Of a stretch of 64,000 nucleotides of DNA, positions 43,976 to 53,287 are shown piece after piece. A program made the position numbers and the translations under genes. Where the stretch lies: NCBI GenBank assembly GCA_016794985.1, contig JAEUIQ010000079.1, positions 1 to 64,000 on the forward strand, written 5' to 3'. The notes under the pieces were generated by a model. It had not been told where the DNA came from. It ran no database searches and saw only the letters and a program-made list of their open reading frames with translations. The DNA comes from Planctomycetaceae bacterium. GTDB lineage: Bacteria; Planctomycetota; Planctomycetia; Pirellulales; Pirellulaceae. Positions within the stretch are counted from its first letter, which is position 1, and every line of letters begins with the position of its first letter.

Positions 43976-45967
43976 TTAAGCGCGTCGTCGTCGAACGAAC
44001 CCGATGCCTACAGCGCCTGCAACCAACAATAAGGCGGTTGGTTCTGGTACGGCGGTCAGCGTAACAAACTGTGCCCCAGAACCACCGTTCAAACCAGCCG
44101 ATGCATCAGCATAGTTGATCGTCCATTGCGCGAAGGAACCCATGTTGGCAAAGGTACCAACCAACGCGCCGGTGTAACCAAACAGGGTAAACTTTTGTCC
44201 GCCTTGGATGGTGCCAAGCTCTACGAGGTTCAAATTAGAACCCGTTAGATCAATGTTACCAACCACGTTGACCAAATCGGCGTTGGAAGTTCCCGACTGA
44301 ACTTCCCACTCATAGGTGCCGCCCAAGGTCAAGTTGCCGTTGACGGTTAGCGTGCCGATGCTGTTACCAGGAGCCAATGTTGCATTGGAACCCAGCACAA
44401 CATTCGCACCAATCGAGCCGGTGCCCATCAGCTTGCTAGTGTCGTTGATCGAATAGTTTCCACCACCGGTGTGAGTTCCATCGATGATCAAGGCGCCGCC
44501 GTTGCTCACCGAGGTCGTTCCGCTGTGAGTATTGCTTGCCCCGGTCAGCCGCAAAGAACCGCCAGTGACAGCGATCGAAGCAGAACCAGAAAAGTTACCA
44601 GCGATCGTCATTGCGCCCGCGCCGGACTTCGTAAAGGCGCCATTTCGAGTGCCACCGACCGAAGTAAAGTTCAAATTCGCGTTGGCATTCACAATATCAA
44701 CCGTGGCAGCCCCAGAATTCATGTTCAAGTCGCGAGCGGTCGATTCAGCTCCGCTACCTTCGTAACGGAACGTCGAACCATTTTGCACCGTCAACGCTCC
44801 GGTTCCGATTCCCGAGAGAGCATTTACCCGCAAAGTGCCACCCGAAATGACCGTTCCACCCGAGTAAGTATTGGTATTGGTCAACAACCAAGTGCCGGCT
44901 TCACGTTTGTTCAAAGTGCCGGTGCCAGCAAACAAAGATGCCAAGGTGTTGCTTCCCGTTCCTGAACCTTCGAGGTAGAGGGAACGATTGGTTTGATCGA
45001 ACGTGCCGTTGACTGTCAGCGAGCCACCAACCGAGTTCGAAGCAATGCGAATTCCGATCGAACTGTCGCTTTGAATCGTCTTGCTCAACACCTGATTGGT
45101 CGTACCGTTGTATTCCAATCGACCACCCGAACCGGCGGTACCCCCGGTGTTACGGAAGCGAATTTGACTCGCAACTCCGAGATTTCCCACGGTATTGAAC
45201 TGCAAAGTCCCGTTACTACCAGAACCTCCAAAAACGATGTTTCCAGTGTCAGTGGAACTTCCCGCGGTCCCGCCCAACGTACCAGTAACCTGCAGGATGC
45301 CCAAATTAACGCTCGTGCTCCCACTGTAACTGCTATTCCCGGCCAGAACCGTCAAAGCCGAATTGTCCTTCAGAAGCGAACCGGTACCACTAATTGCGCC
45401 GTTGATCGAGGCGGTCCCGGCCGATTGCCGAAATGTGATCGTCGAATTGTCCAGTGTTACCGTGCCATTGATCGTGTAATTACGTGCAGCAAACCAAGTT
45501 TGATTCCCGTCGACGATCAGATTGGAATTGATAACAAGATTTCCACCGACCGAGCCATTCAAGACGAGACCGCTGTTACCACTTCCCCCAGGAATTGCGA
45601 AATCGCCGTTTCCGATCAACGTGATCGTTGGACCGTTGATCGTGACACCGTAGTTTGGAGTGCCAGTGTTGTTATCGACTCGAATAGCGCCCGTTTGAAT
45701 GGCTCCGCCGGTGTTCAAAACCCGATCCGCCCCCATTCCACTCCCAAACCACCACGTGTCTCCACCCGCTGCAAATGGCGGATTACCACCCGTGCCGTCC
45801 GGGAAAATCGTCCAACTCGTTGCATTAATCAAGTTGTCGTTGTTTGCTGCTTTGTAGATTTGACCGGAAACCGAGCTGGTCATTGCCAAACAGCCAAGTA
45901 ACGGAACTGAGAACAAAAACGCTAAGCGACGTTGAAACCTGCCGCATTTGATCGTTGCAATTTGCAT
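43976..45967 (-). CDS. PEP-CTERM surface protein with autotransporter-type beta-strand repeats
   Basis: This 663-residue Gly/Asn/Thr/Ser-rich protein has a signal peptide (about residues 10-35, LAFLFSVPLLGCLAMTSSVSG). The body is a beta-solenoid of passenger-type repeats such as LLTNTNTYSGGTVISGGTLR, GNSSYSGSTSVNLGILQVTG and LRLTGASNTHSGTTSVSNGG (autotransporter-associated strand repeats). A segment APGNSIGTLTVNGNLTLGG precedes the end. The C-terminus AVPEPTALLLVAGAVGIGFVRRRR is a PEP-CTERM sorting signal: VPEP, a membrane helix and an Arg cluster. It is therefore probably processed by an exosortase and attached to the envelope; no translocator beta-barrel is present. The ATG at 45967 has GAGG 8 bp upstream, and a longer start at 46009 is possible. 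Confidence 0.88.
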   Translation of the reverse strand: MQIATIKCGRFQRRLAFLFSVPLLGCLAMTSSVSGQIYKAANNDNLINATSWTIFPDGTGGNPPFAAGGDTWWFGSGMGADRVLNTGGAIQTGAIRVDNNTGTPNYGVTINGPTITLIGNGDFAIPGGSGNSGLVLNGSVGGNLVINSNLIVDGNQTWFAARNYTINGTVTLDNSTITFRQSAGTASINGAISGTGSLLKDNSALTVLAGNSSYSGSTSVNLGILQVTGTLGGTAGSSTDTGNIVFGGSGSNGTLQFNTVGNLGVASQIRFRNTGGTAGSGGRLEYNGTTNQVLSKTIQSDSSIGIRIASNSVGGSLTVNGTFDQTNRSLYLEGSGTGSNTLASLFAGTGTLNKREAGTWLLTNTNTYSGGTVISGGTLRVNALSGIGTGALTVQNGSTFRYEGSGAESTARDLNMNSGAATVDIVNANANLNFTSVGGTRNGAFTKSGAGAMTIAGNFSGSASIAVTGGSLRLTGASNTHSGTTSVSNGGALIIDGTHTGGGNYSINDTSKLMGTGSIGANVVLGSNATLAPGNSIGTLTVNGNLTLGGTYEWEVQSGTSNADLVNVVGNIDLTGSNLNLVELGTIQGGQKFTLFGYTGALVGTFANMGSFAQWTINYADASAGLNGGSGAQFVTLTAVPEPTALLLVAGAVGIGFVRRRRA

Positions 45968-46164
45968 TCGACCAGCCTCGCAAGAAGTAAAGGAAATTAG
46001 CCTACCCAAGCGCCGAATTTGGCGCGACTATGGCCCAGCCTGCTTGGTCAATTCATTCCTGTCAACCCGCAAAACCAACTTAGGTTGCCGAATTGTCCAT
46101 AATGTTGCTTGGCGTTGCCATCTGCCAATATCGAGACCTTATGCCCGGTCCAGAAACCGCCGCA

Positions 46165-46187
46165 GGCCCCCTCCTTTAGTGGGGGCC
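46165..46187 (-). terminator. GC-rich hairpin after the small conserved gene
   Basis: GGCCCCC and GGGGGCC form a 7-bp stem with a 9-nt loop, 34 bp beyond the stop at 46221. No T-tract follows, so termination is uncertain. Confidence 0.35.
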
Positions 46188-46220
46188 CCACGGGTACATA
46201 CCAGGAACGGTGCCTTCAAC

Positions 46221-46580
46221 TTAGCGAATGTCGAGTGCTACCATTCGATTCGCGGATACGGGCTCCTCGCTGAGGAGGGACTCCAAACGCGCCATCGCGA
46301 TGATCAGTTGGTTCCATTCGGCCAAAGCATCCGCAGTATCGAACCGCCCGGCTTCTTCACGGCCGAAGCCAACTTCACTGACCCTAATTTCGTCCCCCAA
46401 CTTCATCAGCCCGTCGGCGAAGCCGTGTTCCGGGATTTCGTTGTCGTTCAACCAATCGACCTCTTCGACAGGAACAACGTCCTCCATGACCAAGTGCATG
46501 GCCCACAAAGCTGCACTGTACGCATCATTCGCTGAAACAATTTGCGATACTAAACCCGATTGAACATAAAACTTGGCCAT
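46221..46580 (-). CDS. Small conserved hypothetical protein
   Basis: This 119-residue acidic protein opens MAKFYVQSGLVSQIVSANDA and continues AYSAALWAMHLVMEDVVPVE, then DEIRVSEVGFGREEAGRFDT and a C-terminal helix (ALAEWNQLIIAMARLESLLS). GGAAGGA lies about 8 bp before the ATG, which supports it as a real gene despite its size. From memory, short proteins beginning MAKFYVQSG occur in other Pirellulaceae, with no known function. There is no signal peptide or membrane helix, so it is probably cytoplasmic. It may be a compact alpha/beta binding domain. Confidence 0.75.
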   Translation of the reverse strand: MAKFYVQSGLVSQIVSANDAYSAALWAMHLVMEDVVPVEEVDWLNDNEIPEHGFADGLMKLGDEIRVSEVGFGREEAGRFDTADALAEWNQLIIAMARLESLLSEEPVSANRMVALDIR

Positions 46581-47165
46581 GATTCGATTCCTTCCATCGC
46601 TCGCTTCAACCTACATATCTAGGCTTGATGCGGGCTTTCCTCTGGTGCGTTTTCCGAACGGGGGAGGGCCTCTCGACCGGTGAGCGACCTGATGATCTCC
46701 CTGACACCATTGAGTATCGCGGGTTGGTTGACTCAGGCGGTCACGCCAACTTCGCGTCCTCTCATGTGTTCTGAGCAGCATTCCAGCACCTCTTGTGCGA
46801 GCGTCGAATTTCGAGCGACCTTGTCCTTAAGGTCCGGCCAAAAGTCGCGGCTTCCCGTCAGCGGTCAGGCGGTGAGCGACTCCAGCCAATGCATTTACGC
46901 GAGCGATTGGGAACCGGTTCGTAAAATACGGATAAAAGTCGTAACGCTCGCTCCTTTTTTGGGGTGTCGTTGCTAGCGAAAAATCGCTACAACCGTCACG
47001 GTTCAATCGCTCGTTTGAATCCTGGGAAATTGAGCTATATCAGTCTTCCGAGTCACGTCTCGACAAACTAATCTTGAAGGTTCCGACGGAGGAGAGTGGC
47101 CGATAGCGCGCGGATTCGCGTTTATTGTTTCTGTCCGATTAATCCGGATAAATGACAGCGAATCA
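46581..47165. other. 585-bp intergenic stretch without supported genes
   Basis: A 98-residue plus frame (46680-46976) has no family resemblance and no binding site. No RNA gene or repeat was recognised. The region must hold the divergent promoters for the small conserved gene and the SDR at 47166, but no clear boxes were found. Confidence 0.5.
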
Positions 47166-48686
47166 ATGACGAGCAAGAATCTTCAAAATCGATCCAAGCC
47201 GTACTGGTTGCTCACGGGCGTGACTGGTTTGGTGGGCCAATATCTCCTCAAAGACATGTTGAATTCCGGGATGCACGTCGCCGTTTTGGTGCGTCCTGGC
47301 AAGAAGCAGTCGGCCGAGGCCAGAATCGAAGCCATCGTGCAACGGTGGGAGTCATTACAAGGCAGTTTGCTACCCAGACCCGTAGTGTTGGTCGGCGACG
47401 TCAAGACGCCGAACTTAGGGCTAACGGCGGACCAGACCGATTGGGTCGCCGGCAATGTCGGGCATTTCTTGCACAACGCGGCCATTCTGAAGTTCTTTGG
47501 ACCGTGTCACAGCGGCGAACCCTGGCAAACCAATGTCGTGGGCACTCAGCACGTTTTGGATTTCGTACGAGTGACGGGTGTTGAGCAATTTCACTACGTG
47601 TCGACTGCCTATGTTGCCGGACGCCAGAGCAGCGTCGTGCGGGAGGACGACTTTCCCGAGAATCCTAGTTTTCGTAATGACTACGAACACAGCAAATGGG
47701 TGGCCGAAGGCATGGTGCGCGCCGCAAAGCTTCCCCATCCTCCGACAATCTACCGTCCAGTGGTCATTGCCGGAGATTCGAACAACGGCTTCACGAGTAC
47801 TTATCACGGTTTGTACTTATACTTGCGAACCATGGCGCTGTTGGTCCCTCAGCAACACCGCGATGAGCACGGCAAGTTGCTGACCAAAATTCGCTTGCCA
47901 ATGAGCGGGGAAGAGCAACGTAACGTCGTGCCAGTCGAATGGGTCTCGGCGGTAATCACCCATCTGCTGAAAACGCCGTCAGCAGCCGGCAAAACTTTTC
48001 ATTTGGCGCCGAAGCGAGGAATCACTCCCAACGAGTTGATCCAATACTGTTATCATTATTTTGGCTCCACAGGAGTCGAGTTTTGTCCCGAGCTGGATGG
48101 CCAACACCCACTAGAAAACGACTTTGCCTCCAAGGTATTTGATTCCATTCGCATCTACCAAGATTACGATACTTCCGATCCGCATTTCGACACCAAAAAT
48201 CTGGACAAGTATGCAGGTCATCTTGAGTGCCCCGTGTTGAACGAAGAAGTGATCAAACGCTATCTGGAATTCGGTGAGCGAGATCGGTGGGGCAAGGCCA
48301 AACCTCAATCGATCGAGTCAATGTTCGATGGTCGAGAGTGCATCGAACGTCTCTCGGAGGAGTTTGTCGATTTGCTACAACACTTGGCTCTCGAATGCCC
48401 TGATCAACCGATCCACAACGGGAAAACCTCTGGCGACCAGTCTCGAGTCCAGCAAATCGGGTTTCAATTACTGGGGCCGGGTGGCGGCCCATTTACGTTG
48501 AGCCTCACGCCGTCGGGAAATGTTCATGTTCAACCCGGGATTTCCTCGCAACCACCACTGTTGTTGCAAATGAGTGTTCGCAGCCTTCAGAAATGGCTAG
48601 CGAGTGACTACACTCAACGGCGCCAGACAACCGCTCTGTGGTTGCAGCGTCAAATCAATGCCACCCAAGGACAGTCGACACTCTGA
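47166..48686 (+). CDS. Thioester-reductase-like extended SDR (NAD(P)-dependent acyl reductase/epimerase)
   Basis: This 506-residue protein begins with a Rossmann fold (LLTGVTGLVGQYLLKDMLNS; G-x2-G-x2-G). The Ser-Tyr-Lys site is HYVSTAYVAG and DYEHSKWVAEGM (Y-x3-K). IYRPVVIAGDSNNGFT and GEEQRNVVPVEWVSAVITHL match the thioester-reductase / fatty-acyl-CoA-reductase branch, which reduces carrier- or CoA-bound acyl groups to aldehydes or alcohols. The core ends near residue 360. The last 140 residues include a beta-rich segment (LLGPGGGPFTLSLTPSGNVH) that could be a small lipid-binding domain, but this is not recognised. No adenylation or carrier domain and no lipid gene is adjacent. Confidence 0.78.
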   Translation: MTSKNLQNRSKPYWLLTGVTGLVGQYLLKDMLNSGMHVAVLVRPGKKQSAEARIEAIVQRWESLQGSLLPRPVVLVGDVKTPNLGLTADQTDWVAGNVGHFLHNAAILKFFGPCHSGEPWQTNVVGTQHVLDFVRVTGVEQFHYVSTAYVAGRQSSVVREDDFPENPSFRNDYEHSKWVAEGMVRAAKLPHPPTIYRPVVIAGDSNNGFTSTYHGLYLYLRTMALLVPQQHRDEHGKLLTKIRLPMSGEEQRNVVPVEWVSAVITHLLKTPSAAGKTFHLAPKRGITPNELIQYCYHYFGSTGVEFCPELDGQHPLENDFASKVFDSIRIYQDYDTSDPHFDTKNLDKYAGHLECPVLNEEVIKRYLEFGERDRWGKAKPQSIESMFDGRECIERLSEEFVDLLQHLALECPDQPIHNGKTSGDQSRVQQIGFQLLGPGGGPFTLSLTPSGNVHVQPGISSQPPLLLQMSVRSLQKWLASDYTQRRQTTALWLQRQINATQGQSTL

Positions 48687-48841
48687 AGCGGGTCACCTCG
48701 CGAAACTTCGAAACACGCGGAGTCAGAACCAGGACCAAACATGCGGCAGTTTTCTCCAGTCGATATTTCTTGAATTCACTTCATAATTGGCTTTGTGCCG
48801 AAACCCTAAGTTGAACCTTGATCGGACAAAAGGCGACACCT

Positions 48842-49693
48842 GTGTCTATTGCGGTCGTGTTCGAAGACAATCATGTCGTGGTCGTGGACAAGCCCGTGGG
48901 GATTGCGACGATGGGGACGGCCGCGACGGACACAAGTTTGGCGCGAGAGATTCAGTCGTATCTCAAGCAGAAATACAACAAGCCGGGTAATGTTTATTTA
49001 GGGATCGTGAGCCGCTTGGACACGGTCACCTCAGGCTTGATCGTGTTCGCGAAAACCTCCAAGGCCGCCCATCGCTTGACCACCCAATTCCAACAACGAA
49101 TGGTGGAGAAATGGTATGTCGCGGCGATACCAACTGTCCCGCAGAAAATGGGCACGCCTCCGACGGATCCGAACCCCACGTCTTGGATCGAATCGAGGCA
49201 CACCGTTTGGGAAGACATCGTGTGGAAGGACGAAACCGCCCATCGGATGCGGGTCAAGCGTGCGACAAAGCGGGTGGCGTCGCTGGGCCAAACCCATTCG
49301 GGGACGGACGGCGACACGGAGCAAACTGCGAAACTTTCCTGGCGATTCTTGGGTCGCGGCAGCACCTACGATTTGGTGCTACTCCGCTTGATGACGGGAC
49401 GAAAACACCAGATCAGGGTCCAGTTAGCGGATCGCGGCTTGCCGGTGTTGGGCGATCGCAAATATGGAAGTTCAGTTCCGTTCTCGGAAGGAATTGCCTT
49501 GCACTCGTGGCGGCTAGATTTTTTTCATCCGATCACCAAACAGCGCCAGGCTTATAGTCAGAATGTGCCGAATTCTTGGTCCCAGTTGGAGCCGCTGACG
49601 GTCGAAACGGACCTGCCAATCGCCACGGAGCTCAAAACCGCGAAACCGGTCCAGTTATTGGGAATGCTGGCGACCCACCTCCAAAGGCGATGA
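48842..49693 (+). CDS. RluA/RluD-family RNA pseudouridine synthase
   Basis: This 283-residue enzyme isomerises uridine in rRNA or tRNA. It opens with VVFEDNHVVVVDKPVGIATM. The catalytic Asp lies in SRLDTVTSGLIVFAKTSKAA, followed by KWYVAAI and GRKHQIRVQLADRGLPVLGD, the standard motif III, and ending IALHSWRLDFFHPIT. There is no N-terminal S4 domain. A 40-residue polar insertion (about 115-165) enlarges the middle. The start codon is non-ATG: GTG 48842 has AAAGG about 8 bp upstream, and TTG 48818 is the alternative. The target site is not predictable. Confidence 0.9.
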   Translation: MSIAVVFEDNHVVVVDKPVGIATMGTAATDTSLAREIQSYLKQKYNKPGNVYLGIVSRLDTVTSGLIVFAKTSKAAHRLTTQFQQRMVEKWYVAAIPTVPQKMGTPPTDPNPTSWIESRHTVWEDIVWKDETAHRMRVKRATKRVASLGQTHSGTDGDTEQTAKLSWRFLGRGSTYDLVLLRLMTGRKHQIRVQLADRGLPVLGDRKYGSSVPFSEGIALHSWRLDFFHPITKQRQAYSQNVPNSWSQLEPLTVETDLPIATELKTAKPVQLLGMLATHLQRR

Positions 49694-49862
49694 TTATCCG
49701 GAGTATGCCGATTGCACGCGAACTGCATCCACGGGTTCTCCCTGGGCCCCCTTTGTTTTGTCGATTTTCTGATTCGGAACTAGGCAAATCGATCGGGCGT
49801 GGAATAATGGAGAAGCCGTCGGAAGCCAAGCGTCACGCGATCGATCCATTTGGTAGAGTTTT

Positions 49863-51245
49863 GTGCCTCAGCAAATGCAGCAATTTTTTGAAGCCGCGCT
49901 TCGCAGTCGCTTGGTCAATGAAGGCCAATTGCGCCAGGCGATTGGCCGTCTCCGCGAGGCTCATGCTGGGCAAAAAGTTCGTGACCCCGAAGGAAAGTTA
50001 GTTGCCGCTGAGCTGGTTCGCATGAAGGTGCTTACCGCCTACCAAGCCGACCAATTGTTGGCGGGCCGCACCAAGCTTTCGTTGGGCCAATACATTATTA
50101 GCGATTGGATCGGCCAAGGTGGGATGGGCCAAGTCTTTAAGGCCGTTCACGAAATGCTGGGTCAGGAACGGGCGGTTAAGGTGCTCCCATTGTCCAAGAG
50201 CACTCCTGAAGCCATTGAGAGTTTCCGGCGCGAGATTCGTACTCAGGCCAAATTGGACCATCCCAACTTGGTTCGGGCCTATGACGCGGGTATGGATGGC
50301 AACGTTCATTACATGGTGGTTGAATACGTGCCGGGAACGGATCTGCGACGCTTGGTGCGTGCAGAACGAGCCTTGAGCGTCCAACGCGCTGCCAACATCA
50401 TCATGCAAGCAGCACTGGGACTGGCACATGCCCACGATCGCGGCCTCATTCATCGCGACGTAAAACCTGGAAACATCTTGGTCACTACCGATGGTGTTGC
50501 CAAGTTATCCGACTTGGGTCTGGCGGCGTTTCTGAACGACTCCAGCGACCCGCGAGCTGGAAAAATCGTGGGGACCGCCGACTACTTGTCGCCGGAACAA
50601 ATTCAAACCCCGACGGAAGTCACACAACTGACGGACATCTATTCGTTGGGCTGCACGCTTTACTACGCAATTTCCGGCAAAGTCCCGTTTCCCGGTGGAA
50701 ACGCCAAAAGTAAGGCGCGCCGACATCTGAGCGAGACGCCTTGGCACCCGCGCCGGTTCAACCCCGACGTCAGCGATGAATTTGTCGACCTCATTGGCGA
50801 CATGATGGAAAAGGATCCGGCGAATCGAATTCAAACTGCAACCGAAGTCGCGTCCCGGTTGGCACCTTGGGCAAGTGAGAATAGCCCCCTGCGGCAAGAC
50901 CAGATGATCCGTTCCCGTTGGATGCCGGAGCCGCCGCCGAACGAAGATAGCCAAGAGTTCTCGGATGAACCGAGTCAACAACGTAGCGAAGCCGCAGACA
51001 TGAGCGCCGAGTCCAGCTCAAGTTTGGGTGCCCAGCCTTCCGAGACCACGTTTAGTGGCTGGGGCCGTGACGATACGAACGTCGAGTCACCTCCGCCTCC
51101 GCCAAGCGGCCTTTCGCCGCGCGAAATGCAACGGGGACCAGGAGTTTCGGCGATTGTCTTTTGGACGGTGTTGCCAATCGCCATCACTATTAGTCTGTTT
51201 ATTGGCGCATTCTTAGGCTTCGTCTTGGCCAAGTTGGGGTCTTAA
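49863..51245 (+). CDS. Membrane-anchored Ser/Thr protein kinase
   Basis: This 460-residue Hanks-type kinase begins with a planctomycete N-terminal helix region (FFEAALRSRLVNEGQLRQAI), which includes the usual YQADQLLAG. The kinase domain follows: glycine loop GQGGMGQVFKA (about 84-94), Lys in AVKVLPL, H197-R-D in HRDVKPGNIL, DLG instead of DFG in SDLGLAAF, and YLSPEQ. The Ser/Pro/Gln-rich linker (about 345-425) leads to a C-terminal membrane helix (VFWTVLPIAITISLFIGAFLGF). The kinase faces the cytoplasm, and no extracytoplasmic sensor domain remains after the helix. The GTG start is shown; ATG 49875 is an alternative. Its stop codon overlaps that of the convergent tsaB. Confidence 0.92.
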   Translation: MPQQMQQFFEAALRSRLVNEGQLRQAIGRLREAHAGQKVRDPEGKLVAAELVRMKVLTAYQADQLLAGRTKLSLGQYIISDWIGQGGMGQVFKAVHEMLGQERAVKVLPLSKSTPEAIESFRREIRTQAKLDHPNLVRAYDAGMDGNVHYMVVEYVPGTDLRRLVRAERALSVQRAANIIMQAALGLAHAHDRGLIHRDVKPGNILVTTDGVAKLSDLGLAAFLNDSSDPRAGKIVGTADYLSPEQIQTPTEVTQLTDIYSLGCTLYYAISGKVPFPGGNAKSKARRHLSETPWHPRRFNPDVSDEFVDLIGDMMEKDPANRIQTATEVASRLAPWASENSPLRQDQMIRSRWMPEPPPNEDSQEFSDEPSQQRSEAADMSAESSSSLGAQPSETTFSGWGRDDTNVESPPPPPSGLSPREMQRGPGVSAIVFWTVLPIAITISLFIGAFLGFVLAKLGS

Positions 51246-52264
51246 CGCGTTGCTTCCTCGGCAGCACTGACGCGATAGTAAGTCGGTTGCACGAGCATGG
51301 GATTCCATAATTCAAGGGGCGTCGTCGCCAGCGTCTGCCAAGCCAGCTGCGACATCGCGGCGACACGCTGGTCGGGCGTTGGGTTCGGCAAATGGACCGC
51401 CGAGTCCTTCATCGCCGCCAAGTCCGCCCCCAAATCGCCAACGATCAGCATCGGAGTCGAGTTATGGCCCTGATTCAGCTGGGCTCGCAAGTCGCCGATG
51501 GAGTTCATTTGCGTCGTACTGATGGTTTGCCAAAAGACCGAGTCCGCTCGTTCGGGAACCGCCGTTTCGCTGGCCTCCGGTTGGGAACAGGCCCAAGTGG
51601 ACAATGACCGCTCCGAGTCTGGACTATGGAACAAGCCTTGCTTTTGACTACTGAGGTAGGCTGCGATTCGGTCGTTGAGTACTTCATTTGGAGGGCTCGA
51701 AACACGTTCGCCCTTGAATAGCACGGCCTTATGATAGTACAGACCGCGGTAGGCCACTTTGGTCGCCCATGCCAACTTGGGCTGGACGGGTTGATTGTCG
51801 TCATGAATTGTTTGCGAATTGGAGCAGCTTTCGGCTGAAAAGCCCGAAGATTGCTGGTGCAAACAAGTCGTGCGACTGGCCGCCAAGAGCACATCCAACG
51901 AATTGATCCCCAACAGCGGCAGCCGGTGGGAATAGGCCAATGTCTTTGCCACGGTCAGACCAATTCGTAGGCTGGTAAATGACCCTGGGCCATAGGTCAC
52001 GGCCACGACTCGAGTATCGCCGAATCCTAGCGGCTTTCGCGCGTTTTGCTTCTGAAGCTCCGGGATATGTGGGGCGATGATCTGCTCATAGCGAAGCGCA
52101 GCGGTTTGGTAGAGCGAACGAATCGTTGGAACCAGACTGATCGCAGAGCGGACCTCCGCCGGCGTTTCCGCCATCGCCACGACTTGATCCCCCCAAACGA
52201 GTCCCACAACGGTTCTTGGGTCGCAACAATCGATCGACAGCAGTAACGGTGGGAACAGACTCAT
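51242..52264 (-). CDS. tsaB: tRNA threonylcarbamoyladenosine biosynthesis protein TsaB
   Basis: This 340-residue ASKHA-fold protein has the N-terminal LLLSIDCCDPRTVVGLVWGD and the core motif VVAVTYGPGSFTSLRIGLTVA, the TsaB hallmark. TsaB is the scaffold of the TsaBDE complex that makes t6A37 in tRNAs reading ANN codons. The usual length is about 230; this one has a low-complexity insertion of some 100 residues in the C-terminal half (about 140-260, Ser/Gln/Pro-rich). tsaD and tsaE are not in the window. The stop codon lies inside the convergent kinase stop (shared TTAA). Confidence 0.87.
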   Translation of the reverse strand: MSLFPPLLLSIDCCDPRTVVGLVWGDQVVAMAETPAEVRSAISLVPTIRSLYQTAALRYEQIIAPHIPELQKQNARKPLGFGDTRVVAVTYGPGSFTSLRIGLTVAKTLAYSHRLPLLGINSLDVLLAASRTTCLHQQSSGFSAESCSNSQTIHDDNQPVQPKLAWATKVAYRGLYYHKAVLFKGERVSSPPNEVLNDRIAAYLSSQKQGLFHSPDSERSLSTWACSQPEASETAVPERADSVFWQTISTTQMNSIGDLRAQLNQGHNSTPMLIVGDLGADLAAMKDSAVHLPNPTPDQRVAAMSQLAWQTLATTPLELWNPMLVQPTYYRVSAAEEATR

Positions 52265-52466
52265 GGGCTGGATTGGTCATAACTTAGAGACAGCGTTTGT
52301 TCGAAATGTACTGGGGAGCCGGTCGATTGTGGCCTGACCGGCGAGATAGTTCAATAGATTGTCAGTGCCTTGGATTGCAAGGAGTTGGACAAAACGTAAA
52401 CTAGCGACTGGGTATGAAGTATGGTAAGTCGATGATTTACTGCTGGTCAAACGGGAATCGGGCCAA

Positions 52467-53267
52467 GTGAAACGAGCAATCATTAGCGATATCCACGGAA
52501 ATTTCGAAGCCTTGACCGTGGTAATGGCCGATATTGCGGCCCGCGGCGTGGAAAGCGTGTTCTGCTTGGGGGATATCATCGGTTACGGTCCGAATCCGGT
52601 AGACTGTCTGGATACCGTTCGGAAAAAATGTGAGAAAACCATCCTGGGCAATCATGATCAGGCCGCGCTGTTCGACCCCGATGGATTCAATCCCTTGGCG
52701 TTACAAGCCATTTATTGGACGCGAGCTCAGATCGAAAACGCTCCGGGTTCGGACGAGGATTTCGACCAACGCTGGGGTTTTTTAGGCGATCTTCCGCCTC
52801 GATTTCTAGACGGACAGTACCTTTTCGTTCACGGTTCTCCGCGGGAGCCGACCAACGAGTACGTCTTCCCCGAAGATTCTTATGACGATCGCAAGATGAC
52901 GGCTTTGTTTGGGCGGTTCGAAAAATATTGCTTCCAAGGGCATACGCACATCCCGGGGATTTTCTTCGAAGACCGAACGTTCATGTCTCCCGAAGAAGCG
53001 GCGGTTACGGACTCCGACGATACTCGTTTGGGGCGACCTCGCACTTACACGATTCGATTGCCAGACTCTCGGGCAATGATTAATGTTGGGAGCGTTGGTC
53101 AGCCAAGAGACGGCAATCCTCGGTCGTGCTACGTGATTTTGGACACCGACGAACAGACCGTGACCTACGTTCGTTTGGAGTATGATGTCCAACGGACTCG
53201 TCAGAAAATCTACGCCATCGAAGACCTCGACAACATGTTGGGGGATCGATTGTTGACGGGTCGATAG
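52467..53267 (+). CDS. Calcineurin-like metallophosphoesterase, copy 1
   Basis: This 266-residue metallophosphoesterase has every metal motif: D-x-H in IISDIHGNFEAL, GD-x-x-G in LGDIIGYGPNPVDC, GNHD in ILGNHDQAALF, and GHTHIPG. The final motif is VNVGSVGQPRDGNPRSCYV, typical of the YfcE/ApaH-related subgroup. Substrate (nucleotide, phosphodiester or protein phosphate) unknown; cytoplasmic. The start is GTG. It is followed after 20 bp by a paralogue, with which it shares the same motif order, so the pair arose by tandem duplication. Confidence 0.9.
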   Translation: MKRAIISDIHGNFEALTVVMADIAARGVESVFCLGDIIGYGPNPVDCLDTVRKKCEKTILGNHDQAALFDPDGFNPLALQAIYWTRAQIENAPGSDEDFDQRWGFLGDLPPRFLDGQYLFVHGSPREPTNEYVFPEDSYDDRKMTALFGRFEKYCFQGHTHIPGIFFEDRTFMSPEEAAVTDSDDTRLGRPRTYTIRLPDSRAMINVGSVGQPRDGNPRSCYVILDTDEQTVTYVRLEYDVQRTRQKIYAIEDLDNMLGDRLLTGR

Positions 53268-53287
53268 TTTGCCAACAGGGATCAGAA

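Noticed and set aside
44993..45901. 302-residue plus-strand open frame
   Set aside because: Antisense shadow of the repeat-rich PEP-CTERM gene, whose GC pattern keeps the opposite frame open; Arg/Thr-rich with no family.
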